A DNA stretch of 10,712 bases from Lachnospiraceae bacterium (GCA_017652545.1 JAGCAV010000259.1:1-10712), one strand, 5' to 3'. Positions 1-7,383 are shown, numbered from the stretch's first letter. Numbers and translations: made by a program. Notes: generated by a model from the sequence alone, not told the origin.

Positions 1-355
1 AGACAGCGATCGCGCTTCCGTCCTCCAGACCGGTGAAAGAGAGCTGCTGCGTTCCGAAATCGAGCGTGATGGTCTCTTCCGTTTCCGGCACCTGCTTTTT
101 GCTGAAGACGGCCGTGTTCCGGTCCAGAAGGAAGGTGTTGTAGTATTCGACCTGGTCTGTCGGAACCGAAAACGATTCGTCTCCTCTTCGCAGGGTAACG
201 CTGGCGGACTGTCTGAATGGCTCGTTCATGTCGAGGGCGGCATTTTTATATTCGGTTCGAAGGACAAGGGTATATATGAAGAATATGCCGACGCCCAGGG
301 CCATTGCCAGAGCAGCTGCGCAGATGATCAGGCGGATGGAAAAGATCTTCCTCAT
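1..355 (-). CDS. Membrane-anchored protein of unknown function, N-terminal part (runs off left edge)
   Basis: Read on the minus strand from ATG at 355-353, this is an open frame of 118 codons that continues past the window edge. The start is supported by an AAAGGAG ribosome binding site at 363-369, six bases ahead, and by a consensus promoter at 434-461. The protein begins MRKIFSIRLIICAAALAMAL and has one hydrophobic segment at about residues 7-31, then a polar, beta-like stretch (TLRRGDESFSVPTDQVEYYN around residues 54-73). This fits a single-pass membrane protein with an N-in, C-out layout, or an uncleaved signal anchor. I do not recognise the family, and the missing C-terminal part probably holds the diagnostic domain. 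It is divergent from the dhaKLM operon and has a separate promoter, so no shared function is implied. Confidence 0.8.
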   Translation of the reverse strand, partial: MRKIFSIRLIICAAALAMALGVGIFFIYTLVLRTEYKNAALDMNEPFRQSASVTLRRGDESFSVPTDQVEYYNTFLLDRNTAVFSKKQVPETEETITLDFGTQQLSFTGLEDGSAIAV

Positions 356-433
356 GCCGGACTCCTTTCGAAAAAGAAAGCTGTTTTCGGTATCAGACGG
401 GAAAAGAATGTATAACAGGATGATCCTGGTTTC

Positions 434-461
434 ATTATAGAAAAATGTGATCGCAAGTCAA
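434..461 (-). promoter_or_regulatory. SigA-type promoter of the leftward gene
   Basis: On the minus strand TTGACT (461-456) is followed after 16 bases by a perfect TATAAT (439-434). It lies about 80 bases upstream of the leftward ATG. The match to consensus is strong and argues for appreciable basal expression. Confidence 0.75.
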
Positions 462-529
462 GAATACCGCCTCCGGCAAACAGACCGGAATCAATGGCAA
501 AAACAGGCAGGTATGTGCGATATGGCATG

Positions 530-558
530 TTGACGGCCTCCTTGTTTGGCATTAGAAT
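530..558 (+). promoter_or_regulatory. SigA-type promoter of dhaKLM
   Basis: TTGACG (530-535), a 17-base spacer and TAGAAT (553-558) place the transcription start near 565, only some 20 bases before the dhaK ATG. The AGGAGG ribosome binding site (571-576) is therefore almost at the transcript's 5' end. No catabolite-responsive element or clear operator palindrome is visible around it. Confidence 0.7.
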
Positions 559-583
559 CGATGTCAGATAAGGAGGTGTTTTT

Positions 584-1579
584 ATGATGAAGAAGATCAT
601 TAATGCTGCAGAGCTTGTGGAAGAACAGATGCTTGAGGGAATACAGAAGGCCTATCCTTCCCGGATCCGCCGGGTGGAGGGCACCAGTGTCCTGGTACGG
701 GCAGAGAAGAAGACGGGCAAGGTCGCTCTTGTTTCCGGCGGCGGGAGCGGTCATGAACCGGCGCATGCCGGATATGTGGGCAGGGGCATGCTGGACGCCG
801 CTGTGGCCGGAGCTGTGTTCACTTCCCCTACACCGGATCAGGTTTATGAAGCGATCCGGGAGGTCGCGGACGAGGCCGGCGTGCTGCTCATTATCAAGAA
901 CTACACCGGTGACGTGATGAATTTTGAAATGGCTGCCGATATGGCAAGGGATGAAGGCTTTGCCGTGGACCAGGTGATCGTGGACGATGATGTCGCGGTG
1001 GACGGTTCCCTGTATACGGTCGGACGTCGCGGCGTTGCCGGAACGGTTTTCGTGCACAAGATCGCGGGGGCAAAAGCGGAGACCGGAGCGCCGCTCGCTG
1101 AAGTCAAAGCGGCTGCGGAGAAGGTGATTGCCAATGTCCGTTCCATGGGGATGGCTATCCGCCCGTGCACGGTGCCGGCTGCCGGGAAACCCGGGTTTGA
1201 ACTGGGTGATGACGAAATGGAGATCGGGATCGGGATCCACGGAGAGCCCGGCACACACCGGGAGGCTTTGAGAAACGCGGATGAGATCGTCGACCTGCTG
1301 CTTGAGAAGATCCTGGCTGATCTTGACTACAGCGGCAGTGAGGTGGCCGTGATGGTCAACGGCTGCGGTGCGACACCTCTGATGGAGCTTTTTATCGTCA
1401 ACAATCATGTACAGGATGTGCTTGCGGAAAAAGGGATACGCGTATACAGGACCTTTGTGGGCGAGTATATGACATCGCTTGAGATGGAGGGATTTTCAAT
1501 CTCACTGCTGAGACTGGATGATGAACTGAAGGCACTTCTGGATGCCCCTGCGGATACACCTGCCTTTAAGGTCGGCTGA
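584..1579 (+). CDS. dhaK: PTS-dependent dihydroxyacetone kinase, substrate-binding subunit DhaK
   Basis: DhaK binds dihydroxyacetone covalently in the cytoplasm and presents it to DhaL for phosphorylation to dihydroxyacetone phosphate. The 331-residue length is normal for the family. Visible landmarks are GGGSGHEP at residues 52-59 with His57, NYTGDVMNFE at 106-115 with Asp110, and IGIHGEPG at 216-223 with His219. These match, with an offset of one, the E. coli His56, Asp109 and the hemiaminal-forming His218, so the active site looks intact. The start at 584 follows AGGAGG (571-576) by seven bases; the second Met codon at 587 is an equally possible start. It is the first gene of a dhaK-dhaL-dhaM operon, with 12 bases between its stop and dhaL. 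No DhaQ-like paralogue or DhaR/DhaS regulator is present nearby. Confidence 0.96.
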   Translation: MMKKIINAAELVEEQMLEGIQKAYPSRIRRVEGTSVLVRAEKKTGKVALVSGGGSGHEPAHAGYVGRGMLDAAVAGAVFTSPTPDQVYEAIREVADEAGVLLIIKNYTGDVMNFEMAADMARDEGFAVDQVIVDDDVAVDGSLYTVGRRGVAGTVFVHKIAGAKAETGAPLAEVKAAAEKVIANVRSMGMAIRPCTVPAAGKPGFELGDDEMEIGIGIHGEPGTHREALRNADEIVDLLLEKILADLDYSGSEVAVMVNGCGATPLMELFIVNNHVQDVLAEKGIRVYRTFVGEYMTSLEMEGFSISLLRLDDELKALLDAPADTPAFKVG

Positions 1580-1591
1580 TGGAGGAAAAAG

Positions 1592-2221
1592 ATGACGGAC
1601 AGCGCAAAAGTACTGGAGATTCTTGGAATGATGAAAGCCGCGATCGATGAGAACGCGCAGTACCTGACAGAGCTTGACGCGGCGATCGGTGACAACGATC
1701 ATGGCATCAACATGGCACGGGGCTTCAGAAAAATAGAGGAAGATCTGCCGGGACTGGCAGGAAGGGACATCGGAGCGATCCTGAAAAAGGCAGGAATGGA
1801 TCTGGTGTCTACAGTCGGCGGTTCATCCGGACCTCTCTACGGCACAGCTTTCATGAAAGCCGGGGCCAGAGCAGCGGGAAAGGAAACGATCACATTAGAT
1901 GACTTCCTGGCTATGATGGAAGAAGCCGTCGAGGGTGTCAAAATGAGGGGTAAAGCCGTCAGGGGGGAAAAGACCATGCTGGATTCCATGATCCCGGCGC
2001 TCGATGCCATGAAGAGCGCGGCGTCGTCGGGGGAGGATGCTGCGACGGTTCTTTCCGCAGGCGTGGCGGCGGCGGAGGATGGCGTGGAATATACCAAAAC
2101 GATCATCGCAACAAAAGGCCGCGCAAGTTACCTGGGAGAGCGCAGTATCGGACATCAGGATCCCGGAGCCACATCGTTTGCTGTATTGCTGAAAGCGATC
2201 GCCCGGGCGTACGGAGGATGA
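1592..2221 (+). CDS. dhaL: Dihydroxyacetone kinase, ADP-binding subunit DhaL
   Basis: DhaL carries a permanently bound ADP that DhaM phosphorylates, and it passes the phosphate to dihydroxyacetone held by DhaK. The 209-residue protein shows the Mg-ADP site LDAAIGDNDHGINMARGF near residues 28-45, with Asp29, Asp34 and Asp36 equivalent to the three metal-ligand aspartates of E. coli DhaL. The GGSSGPLYGTAF loop (76-87) and a late DPGATSF motif are also present. The size is typical. GGAGG at 1581-1585 lies six bases before the ATG. It is cotranscribed with dhaK upstream and dhaM downstream; one base separates its stop codon from the dhaM ATG, so translational coupling is likely. Confidence 0.96.
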   Translation: MTDSAKVLEILGMMKAAIDENAQYLTELDAAIGDNDHGINMARGFRKIEEDLPGLAGRDIGAILKKAGMDLVSTVGGSSGPLYGTAFMKAGARAAGKETITLDDFLAMMEEAVEGVKMRGKAVRGEKTMLDSMIPALDAMKSAASSGEDAATVLSAGVAAAEDGVEYTKTIIATKGRASYLGERSIGHQDPGATSFAVLLKAIARAYGG

Positions 2222-2222
2222 C

Positions 2223-2615
2223 ATGACAGGATTTGTTCTGGTATCACACAGCCGGATGCTGGCCGAAGGGGCCAGGGAGCTGGGACTGATGATGGCGCCG
2301 GAGGTGCCGGTGGAGGCTGCCGGAGGCATGGCGGACGGCGGAATCGGCACAGACTATGGACGTATATCGGAGGCAATCGAAAAGGTCGCGCCGAAGGCCG
2401 GGGACGGCATTCTTGTGATCGTGGATATGGGAAGCGCCTGCATGACAACAGAGATGGTGCTCGAAGACAGAGGAGACATGCTTCCGAGGGCGGTCATGGT
2501 GGACTGTCCGTTTGCGGAAGGGACTGTTGCGGGCATGGTCAGCGCATCCATGGGACTGGAATTTGAGGAAGTCATAGAAGCTGCAAAAGAAGCATGCAGC
2601 GTGAACAAGTTCTGA
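2223..2615 (+). CDS. dhaM: Dihydroxyacetone kinase phosphotransfer subunit DhaM (EIIA-Man-type, single domain)
   Basis: DhaM accepts phosphate from the PTS protein HPr and rephosphorylates the ADP on DhaL. The 130-residue protein is only the EIIA-Man-like domain. It has VLVSHS at residues 5-10 with the phospho-accepting His9, then VDMGSACMTTE in the middle. It lacks the HPr and EI-like domains fused to E. coli DhaM, which is usual for Firmicutes, so enzyme I and HPr must come from elsewhere in the genome. GGAGG at 2213-2217 sits inside the end of dhaL, five bases before the ATG. It is the last gene of the operon. The closely related EIIA-Man of sugar PTS systems is the alternative, but the dhaKL context decides. 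Confidence 0.94.
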   Translation: MTGFVLVSHSRMLAEGARELGLMMAPEVPVEAAGGMADGGIGTDYGRISEAIEKVAPKAGDGILVIVDMGSACMTTEMVLEDRGDMLPRAVMVDCPFAEGTVAGMVSASMGLEFEEVIEAAKEACSVNKF

Positions 2616-2648
2616 GGAAAATGAGAAACGTAAAAGATGATGTTTCCC

Positions 2649-2678
2649 GGAACAGCGATCTGGAGAGATCTGAGTTCC
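2649..2678 (+). terminator. Imperfect hairpin after dhaM, weak terminator candidate
   Basis: GGAAC (2649-2653) pairs with GTTCC (2674-2678), and inside it GATCT pairs with AGATC around a GGAG loop, with a 3x3 internal loop between. Only a short pyrimidine run (TTCT) follows, so termination would be inefficient at best. It lies directly before the repeats of the next promoter. Confidence 0.35.
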
Positions 2679-2680
2679 TT

Positions 2681-2715
2681 CTGTGACATTCCTGTGACAA
2701 AAAATCGGGTACAAT
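2681..2715 (+). promoter_or_regulatory. Promoter of the peptidase unit with tandem CTGTGACA repeats
   Basis: Two identical 8-mers, CTGTGACA at 2681-2688 and 2692-2699, repeat at a period of 11 bases. Ten bases after the second copy comes a good -10 box, TACAAT (2710-2715). No acceptable -35 hexamer lies 16-18 bases upstream of that box. Direct repeats at 11-bp period in place of a -35, one turn from the -10, are the layout known for PhoB/OmpR-class response-regulator promoters. The identity of the regulator is inference. Confidence 0.5.
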
Positions 2716-2733
2716 CCGGGTGTTGGAGGATTT

Positions 2734-2802
2734 ATGGCAGAAATATGTCTTCCGATGAGGAATGCAGCCCGAATGGAACAGGCTGTCACATTTGATGATT
2801 AA
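2734..2802 (+). CDS. Possible 22-codon leader ORF upstream of the peptidase gene
   Basis: An ATG at 2734 follows GGAGG (2725-2729) by four bases and opens a frame of 22 codons (MAEICLPMRNAARMEQAVTF followed by two Asp) ending in TAA at 2800-2802. The ribosome binding site is better than that of the peptidase gene itself. The stop codon abuts the AAAGGA (2804-2809) of the peptidase, so translating ribosomes would pass over or end right at that site. This could be a regulatory or coupling leader peptide, but it could also be chance; its amino-acid content has no run of one residue that would suggest attenuation. Confidence 0.35.
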   Translation: MAEICLPMRNAARMEQAVTFDD

Positions 2803-2821
2803 GAAAGGATCAGATAAAGAA

Positions 2822-5551
2822 ATGAAGAAATGGAAGAAGATCGTTAGTATCTGCATGGCCTGTGCTATGCTGTCCGGTACGGCTGCGACGTTCGCAGAGT
2901 CTGTTGACACAAATGAAGCCGTAACCGAAGCTGTGGCTGATGGCGTACAGGAGGAAACCATGACGACGGGCTCACTGGAAGGTCAGCTGACGCTGGAAGA
3001 TCTCAGCGCTCTGAACGGCGGGGAAGAACGCGTGTTTTCACACAATGGCCATGTGACCTTTGTGGCGGGGACCTGTACCGACAGTCCTGTCACGAATGAG
3101 GAGGAAGCGGCAGCTGTTGTGGCTTCCATGATGTCCCTGATCGGTGCTGACGCCGGTATGGAGTTTATTCCCTGGCGTACGATTGCTGACCCCCTGGGAA
3201 ACAACTACTATATTTTCCAGCAGATGTATGAGAATACAACAGTCAGCGGCGGCGCCGTCAAGGTGATCACCGATGCGCAGGGAAACATGATCGCGCTGAC
3301 CAGCAGCGTTGAAGCCGAAATGCCCGAGGTGACTTCGGGTACAGGCATTACCGCGCAGGAAGCTGAGCAGATCGTTGCAGAAAGAGAGCTGGAGACGACA
3401 GGCCTGGAGCCAGAGATTCTGGGACAGTATACCGATACGGTAATCCTGCCGAGCTTTATCACGTTCGATATCAACAGCGAGGATGTGTCCAGCCGTTTTG
3501 TGTGGATTGTCTATTCAAGGAACTCATCCGCGAATGTAACAAAGGGAACGGATCTTCCCTACCTGGCTCATTATGTGACCATGTCCGGTGAGTATCTTTA
3601 CAATATGCCGGCCATTGCACCGGATGATGAGGCAAGCAGATCCGGTTATGACTCCAGCTATGTGTTTGAGTTCATGGAGCCTGTCGATTACACAGGATAT
3701 GTGGACCTGTCTGACGGAAGCGAGAAAGAGATCACTGTGACAGTGATGCGCGACAAGCGTACAGGTATGTATTATCTGGGCAACATTGAACACAGGATCG
3801 TGGTCGCGCAGTGCTATGATTTCCTGTATGACGAAGGCAAAATCGTTCTGGAATCAAGTCCTGACAACATGGAGTGGGATCAGGTCGGCCTTCTGTCCCT
3901 GTACAATTACTGCCGTGCATGGGATTATTACAATGAGATCGGCTGGAAGGGCGGTGACGGACTGGAGACACCGATCATCATCCTCAACAACTTCTGTGAT
4001 GATCATTACAACGAAGTCAACAATGCCTGCTATGTGGGCAAGGTTTATGGCATGCAGGCTTTCCTGGCGAGCAAGATCAATGATTTTTCCCAGTGCCTTG
4101 ATATCATTGCCCATGAGTTTACACACTGTGTGACGCATTCTGTCATGACCTACAATTCATACATGAATGATTTCGGCGCCATCAATGAGGCAATGAGTGA
4201 TATCCAGGGAAAGAACTGTGAGATGATGGCGGGAGATGTGGAACCGACAAACTGGGTTCTTGGCTGCAACAGCAAGACGCCGGCCCGCAACATGGAGGAT
4301 CCGCACAGGTTCCAGCAGCCGGAATATACCTGGGACCTGTACTATAAGCCGAAGGTTGAGACACCGACCGCGGTCAATGACCATGGCGGCGTTCATACCA
4401 ACTCATCTCTGCTTAATCGCGTTTCCAGCATGCTGATTGCCGAAGGCAATATGACCTTTGATGAGGCGAGAACCTTCTGGTTCATGGCAGACTGTGCCAT
4501 GGTACCGGGAACGGATTACGCGCAGCTGGCTGAGCTGCTTCCCTGGGTACTGAAAACGGCAGGCATGCAGCAGTATGAAGAAACGCTTGCGAAAGCAATC
4601 GGGGAGACCCGGCTGGGTGAAGAGACCATGCCGGAAACCATCAATGAAGACAGGGCTCTGCTGACACTCCATCTGCCCGATACGGAAGCGTTCGATGGTC
4701 AAAACTGGATGATGATGCTGACAAGCATTAAAGTGGATCAGATGATCTCGCGGATCAGGACCCTTGCTTCCCAGTTCAATAACGAAGATTATTCCGCATT
4801 GCCCGAATCAGTCCGGCGCTTCATAGAGGAGAATCAGCGGCGCAGGGAAGAGGAGAGACAGAAATTTGAAGAAGATCCTGTGGGAACAACCGTGACATCG
4901 CTGCTTGGTTTTATGGACGAAATCCTGTCCGGAGAAGGCGTACAGAAGTCAGCGGCAGATGATGAAGAAATGAAAGCCATGCTGAAGGATCTGCTCACGT
5001 GGATTGGCAGCGAACTGCGCGAAGTATTTTTCAACTCATACGGAATCGCAGGCCAGGACGGCAGCACGGTCAATATGATTGTTCGCCCGGGACGGAGCGT
5101 TCCCATCCTTCAGCATGCGACGGTGATTGAAGGCTCAGATAAACCGGATCAGGTCGTCATGGCTGCTTATATTCATGGGAAATGGTATGATCTGATGGTT
5201 TCAGATATCGTAGAAGCTCAGAAAAAAGAGATTCCTGTCGAGAATTTGGATATCAGCAGTGTGAGCGACCAGATCATCAGGGATATTCTTGGAGAAAACC
5301 TTGAGAATATTCCGGAAATTCGCAGTCTGGATGACTTCCTGGATCTTTTCACTGTCAACATCAAAGGCGGAGAGACCCTGGAGATTTCTTCAGAAGGTCT
5401 TGATAAGATCGTTATTCCGGAGCCCACGCCTGCTGAAGATAAACCGTTCGGTACGATCACGCCAGGCGCAAAATCCCGTCCGAAAACGGATGAGACGGAA
5501 GCTTTGACGGAAGCCGAAACACAGGCTGAGGAACTGGATGACGCGGCATGA
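2822..5551 (+). CDS. Secreted M4 (thermolysin-type) zinc metallopeptidase with long unassigned C-terminal region
   Basis: This is an exported neutral metallopeptidase of the thermolysin clan, 909 residues from the ATG at 2822. I chose this start because the protein then opens with a textbook signal peptide (MKKWKKIVSICMACAMLSGT, likely cut after Ala25); an in-frame ATG at 2762 would add 20 polar residues without a ribosome binding site. AAAGGA lies at 2804-2809. Residues about 125-160 resemble the FTP/PepSY propeptide motif (YYIFQQMYENTTVSGG). The catalytic domain has HEFTH at 431-435, NEAMSD with the third zinc ligand Glu456 and Asp460, and NDHGGVHTNS at 519-528 with His525. These correspond to thermolysin His142, Glu143, His146, Glu166, Asp170 and His231, so it should be active. 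Residues from about 605 to 909 are not part of the usual M4 fold: a charged helical stretch near 665-685, then an acidic Thr/Glu tail. There is no LPXTG sorting signal, lipobox or C-terminal membrane helix, so release into the medium is likely. Confidence 0.92.
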   Translation: MKKWKKIVSICMACAMLSGTAATFAESVDTNEAVTEAVADGVQEETMTTGSLEGQLTLEDLSALNGGEERVFSHNGHVTFVAGTCTDSPVTNEEEAAAVVASMMSLIGADAGMEFIPWRTIADPLGNNYYIFQQMYENTTVSGGAVKVITDAQGNMIALTSSVEAEMPEVTSGTGITAQEAEQIVAERELETTGLEPEILGQYTDTVILPSFITFDINSEDVSSRFVWIVYSRNSSANVTKGTDLPYLAHYVTMSGEYLYNMPAIAPDDEASRSGYDSSYVFEFMEPVDYTGYVDLSDGSEKEITVTVMRDKRTGMYYLGNIEHRIVVAQCYDFLYDEGKIVLESSPDNMEWDQVGLLSLYNYCRAWDYYNEIGWKGGDGLETPIIILNNFCDDHYNEVNNACYVGKVYGMQAFLASKINDFSQCLDIIAHEFTHCVTHSVMTYNSYMNDFGAINEAMSDIQGKNCEMMAGDVEPTNWVLGCNSKTPARNMEDPHRFQQPEYTWDLYYKPKVETPTAVNDHGGVHTNSSLLNRVSSMLIAEGNMTFDEARTFWFMADCAMVPGTDYAQLAELLPWVLKTAGMQQYEETLAKAIGETRLGEETMPETINEDRALLTLHLPDTEAFDGQNWMMMLTSIKVDQMISRIRTLASQFNNEDYSALPESVRRFIEENQRRREEERQKFEEDPVGTTVTSLLGFMDEILSGEGVQKSAADDEEMKAMLKDLLTWIGSELREVFFNSYGIAGQDGSTVNMIVRPGRSVPILQHATVIEGSDKPDQVVMAAYIHGKWYDLMVSDIVEAQKKEIPVENLDISSVSDQIIRDILGENLENIPEIRSLDDFLDLFTVNIKGGETLEISSEGLDKIVIPEPTPAEDKPFGTITPGAKSRPKTDETEALTEAETQAEELDDAA

Positions 5552-5553
5552 CT

Positions 5554-5580
5554 GTATAACCGGATGACAGTATAACCGGA
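5554..5580 (+). repeat. Short tandem repeat GTATAACCGGA after the peptidase gene
   Basis: GTATAACCGGA occurs at 5554-5564 and 5570-5580, a period of 16 bases, with a partly matching third unit (ACAGTATGATG) following. It sits between the stop codon and the terminator. It is probably a small local duplication. Confidence 0.5.
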
Positions 5581-5614
5581 CGATACAGTATGATGCTGAC
5601 ATGACTGAACAGCG

Positions 5615-5651
5615 AATCAGCGGGGACAGAAAAATGTCCCTGCTGATTTTT
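5615..5651 (+). terminator. Intrinsic terminator of the peptidase gene
   Basis: A 14-bp stem with one G-T wobble (AATCAGCGGGGACA at 5615-5628 with TGTCCCTGCTGATT at 5635-5648) closes a GAAAAA loop, and T5 (5647-5651) follows. It is a strong terminator that separates the peptidase from the next gene. Confidence 0.88.
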
Positions 5652-5733
5652 GCCGGAAATACAGTTTCTGTACGACTGCCGTTCTGCGCGTATGCGAAAA
5701 AATCTATGGCAGGAAAGGGAAGAGGAGTGTACA

Positions 5734-5790
5734 ATGAGTAGCTGTAAGAAAGACGATTTCAGAAACCGGAAACGGATACAGGTTTTCTGA
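5734..5790 (+). CDS. Possible 18-codon leader ORF upstream of the DUF218 gene
   Basis: An ATG at 5734 lies behind a purine-rich GGAAGAGGAG-type ribosome binding site (around 5718-5727) and opens MSSCKKDDFRNRKRIQVF, stopping at TGA 5788-5790. The peptide is very basic in its second half. It ends 23 bases before the ATG of the membrane protein. A hairpin (5759-5790) covers its last codons and stop, so translation of this ORF would control that fold. Without homologues this remains a candidate. Confidence 0.35.
   Translation: MSSCKKDDFRNRKRIQVF
5759..5790 (+). promoter_or_regulatory. Hairpin overlapping the end of the leader ORF
   Basis: TCAGAAACC (5759-5767) pairs with GGTTTTCTGA (5781-5790) over nine pairs with one bulged T. 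A small CCG-GAAA-CGG hairpin could alternatively form inside. No T-run follows, so it is not a simple terminator. It lies just upstream of the AGGGGG ribosome binding site (5803-5808). Confidence 0.35.
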
Positions 5791-5813
5791 CATTGCTGCA
5801 GCAGGGGGCAACA

Positions 5814-7268
5814 ATGGGAGCAGACAGAGCGTTCAAACAGATCTCAATATGTGCCGTGGCGCTGATCATCTTTTGCGTGATCTGCCGCTTGACGGTATTT
5901 AATTCATATACGGTATACATCCCGCTGCCATGGTCCAGGGAGGAGCCTTTCAGGGACGAGGATCTTTCCGTTGAGGTGGAGGAACCGGATGTGCTTGGGT
6001 ACGGGAAACCGGAAAACAGGGACGGATACCTGAGAATTCCCATCGATCCGGGACAGGCAGGGGAAAGCTTTATTATAGTTCATGACGCGCAGGGGGAAAA
6101 TATCGGAAGCCGGTTCCTGAGAGTAGGACCCCTGGGTACGGTATATGATCTTTCCAGTGGCGGTTTTACCGGTGACAGGGCTGTCATGATCGCAGTGCCG
6201 GTGTTCTGGCTGCTGGTCTGTGTTATCATGCTGTGGCATTTTTTCAGGGCAAAAGGGCCGGCGATGTACAGCTATGCCACCATCTATTATGCAGGTTTTT
6301 CGCTGTTTGCGCTGATCTCCGGGGCCGTGATCCTGAATGCGGCAGTCAGACACATCATGAATCCGCGTGAGTTTTCAATGTACATGACCTACAGCGCGAT
6401 CAAAGGCGCAAGCTGGCGCTTCATGTTTCTGACAGCTCCGCTGATCGGGGCATTCGCGGTTTCCATGATCCTGTGCAACATAGCTTTGCTGCGTCACGAA
6501 AGACCCAGGATCCAGAATGTTCTCGGGATCCTGATCAGCGTCATGCTGATCGCAGGAGAAGGGCTTGGCTGGCTGATGTATTCACGGAATTATATCGGAT
6601 CCGAGATCATGGGACGGGTGCTGGAGACCATTCAGAACACCTACGCTACCGTGTTTGTGTACTTTGAGTGCATGCTGATGGGTTCCATCATCTGCGGCCT
6701 GCGGGCAGCTATGCATAAGCCGGCGCCGGACAAGGATTTCATTGTGATCCTGGGATGCTGGTTCCGCAAGGACGGCTCGCTGCCGCCGCTTCTGAAGGGG
6801 CGGGTGGATAAGGCCATCGAGTTCTGGAAGCTGCAGAAGGAAAAGACGGGAAAGGAAGCGATCCTGATTCCGTCGGGCGGCCAGGGCCGGGATGAGACAA
6901 TGCCGGAAGCGGAAGCAATGCAGCGTTATCTGCTGTCCCAGGGATTTTCGCCGGAGATGATCCGACCGGAGAAAGCATCTGCGAATACGTATCAGAACAT
7001 GGAATTTTCGGGTAAGATCATCCGTGAGATCAATCCGAACGGAAAGGTAGTCTTTTCCACGACCAATTATCATGTGTTCCGAAGCGGTGTCTGGGCAAAC
7101 CTGGCGGGACTTCCCGCTGAGGGGATCGGCAGCAGGACAAAATGGTGGTACTGGCCGAATGCGTTCATGCGGGAGACGATCGGACTTCTGCAGAACAGAT
7201 GGAAGCAGGAGATCCTGTTCCTGGTTATCCTGGTCGCATTCTTCGGAGTATTGTCAATGGTACTGTGA
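5814..7268 (+). CDS. Polytopic membrane protein with C-terminal DUF218 (YdcF/SanA-type) domain
   Basis: The protein has 484 residues from the ATG at 5814, chosen because AGGGGG (5803-5808) lies five bases ahead; an upstream TTG at 5793 lacks such a site. Hydrophobic segments are seen at about residues 9-28, 123-145, 154-177, 203-226, 236-256 and 278-299, with a likely extracytoplasmic stretch of some 90 residues between the first two and another helix at the very C-terminus (about 466-484). Residues about 308-455 form a DUF218 domain: DFIVILGCWFRKDG, then PLLKGRVDKAIEF, IPSGGQGRDETMPEAEAM, and the late NTYQNMEFS and TTNYHVFRSG motifs. DUF218 proteins such as ElyC, SanA and YdcF are tied to envelope maintenance, but their reaction is unknown. 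Longer multi-TM versions like this are common in Firmicutes. It is the only gene of its unit before a terminator. Confidence 0.88.
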   Translation: MGADRAFKQISICAVALIIFCVICRLTVFNSYTVYIPLPWSREEPFRDEDLSVEVEEPDVLGYGKPENRDGYLRIPIDPGQAGESFIIVHDAQGENIGSRFLRVGPLGTVYDLSSGGFTGDRAVMIAVPVFWLLVCVIMLWHFFRAKGPAMYSYATIYYAGFSLFALISGAVILNAAVRHIMNPREFSMYMTYSAIKGASWRFMFLTAPLIGAFAVSMILCNIALLRHERPRIQNVLGILISVMLIAGEGLGWLMYSRNYIGSEIMGRVLETIQNTYATVFVYFECMLMGSIICGLRAAMHKPAPDKDFIVILGCWFRKDGSLPPLLKGRVDKAIEFWKLQKEKTGKEAILIPSGGQGRDETMPEAEAMQRYLLSQGFSPEMIRPEKASANTYQNMEFSGKIIREINPNGKVVFSTTNYHVFRSGVWANLAGLPAEGIGSRTKWWYWPNAFMRETIGLLQNRWKQEILFLVILVAFFGVLSMVL

Positions 7269-7335
7269 AGAGAGTAAACCGGACAAAAGAAGAGAAGTAA
7301 AGAGAGAAAAAGAGAAAAGACAAACACGGAAATTG

Positions 7336-7368
7336 CCTGACGGTCCATACGAAGCCGTCAGGTTTTTT
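7336..7368 (+). terminator. Intrinsic terminator after the DUF218 gene
   Basis: CCTGACGG (7336-7343) pairs perfectly with CCGTCAGG (7355-7362) across an 11-base loop and is followed by T6 (7363-7368). The 60 bases between the stop codon and this hairpin are almost entirely purines (GA-rich) on the plus strand. Confidence 0.9.
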
Positions 7369-7383
7369 ATGCTGTAAAAGAAT

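Noticed and set aside
491..1408. A 305-codon open frame on the minus strand opposite dhaK
   Set aside because: It is antisense to a gene with an intact active site, has no plausible start signals and its translation is His/Arg-rich low-similarity text typical of a shadow frame.
2244..2789. A 181-codon minus-strand frame opposite dhaM and its downstream region
   Set aside because: It overlaps a confident dhaM in antisense and crosses the next promoter; its composition is that of a shadow frame.
2762..2821. Upstream ATG extension of the peptidase by 20 residues
   Set aside because: No ribosome binding site precedes it, and the shorter form starts with a canonical signal peptide.
5652..5733. 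A promoter for the DUF218 unit
   Set aside because: One is expected after the terminator at 5615-5651, but no pair of hexamers with acceptable spacing stands out, so I do not call one.
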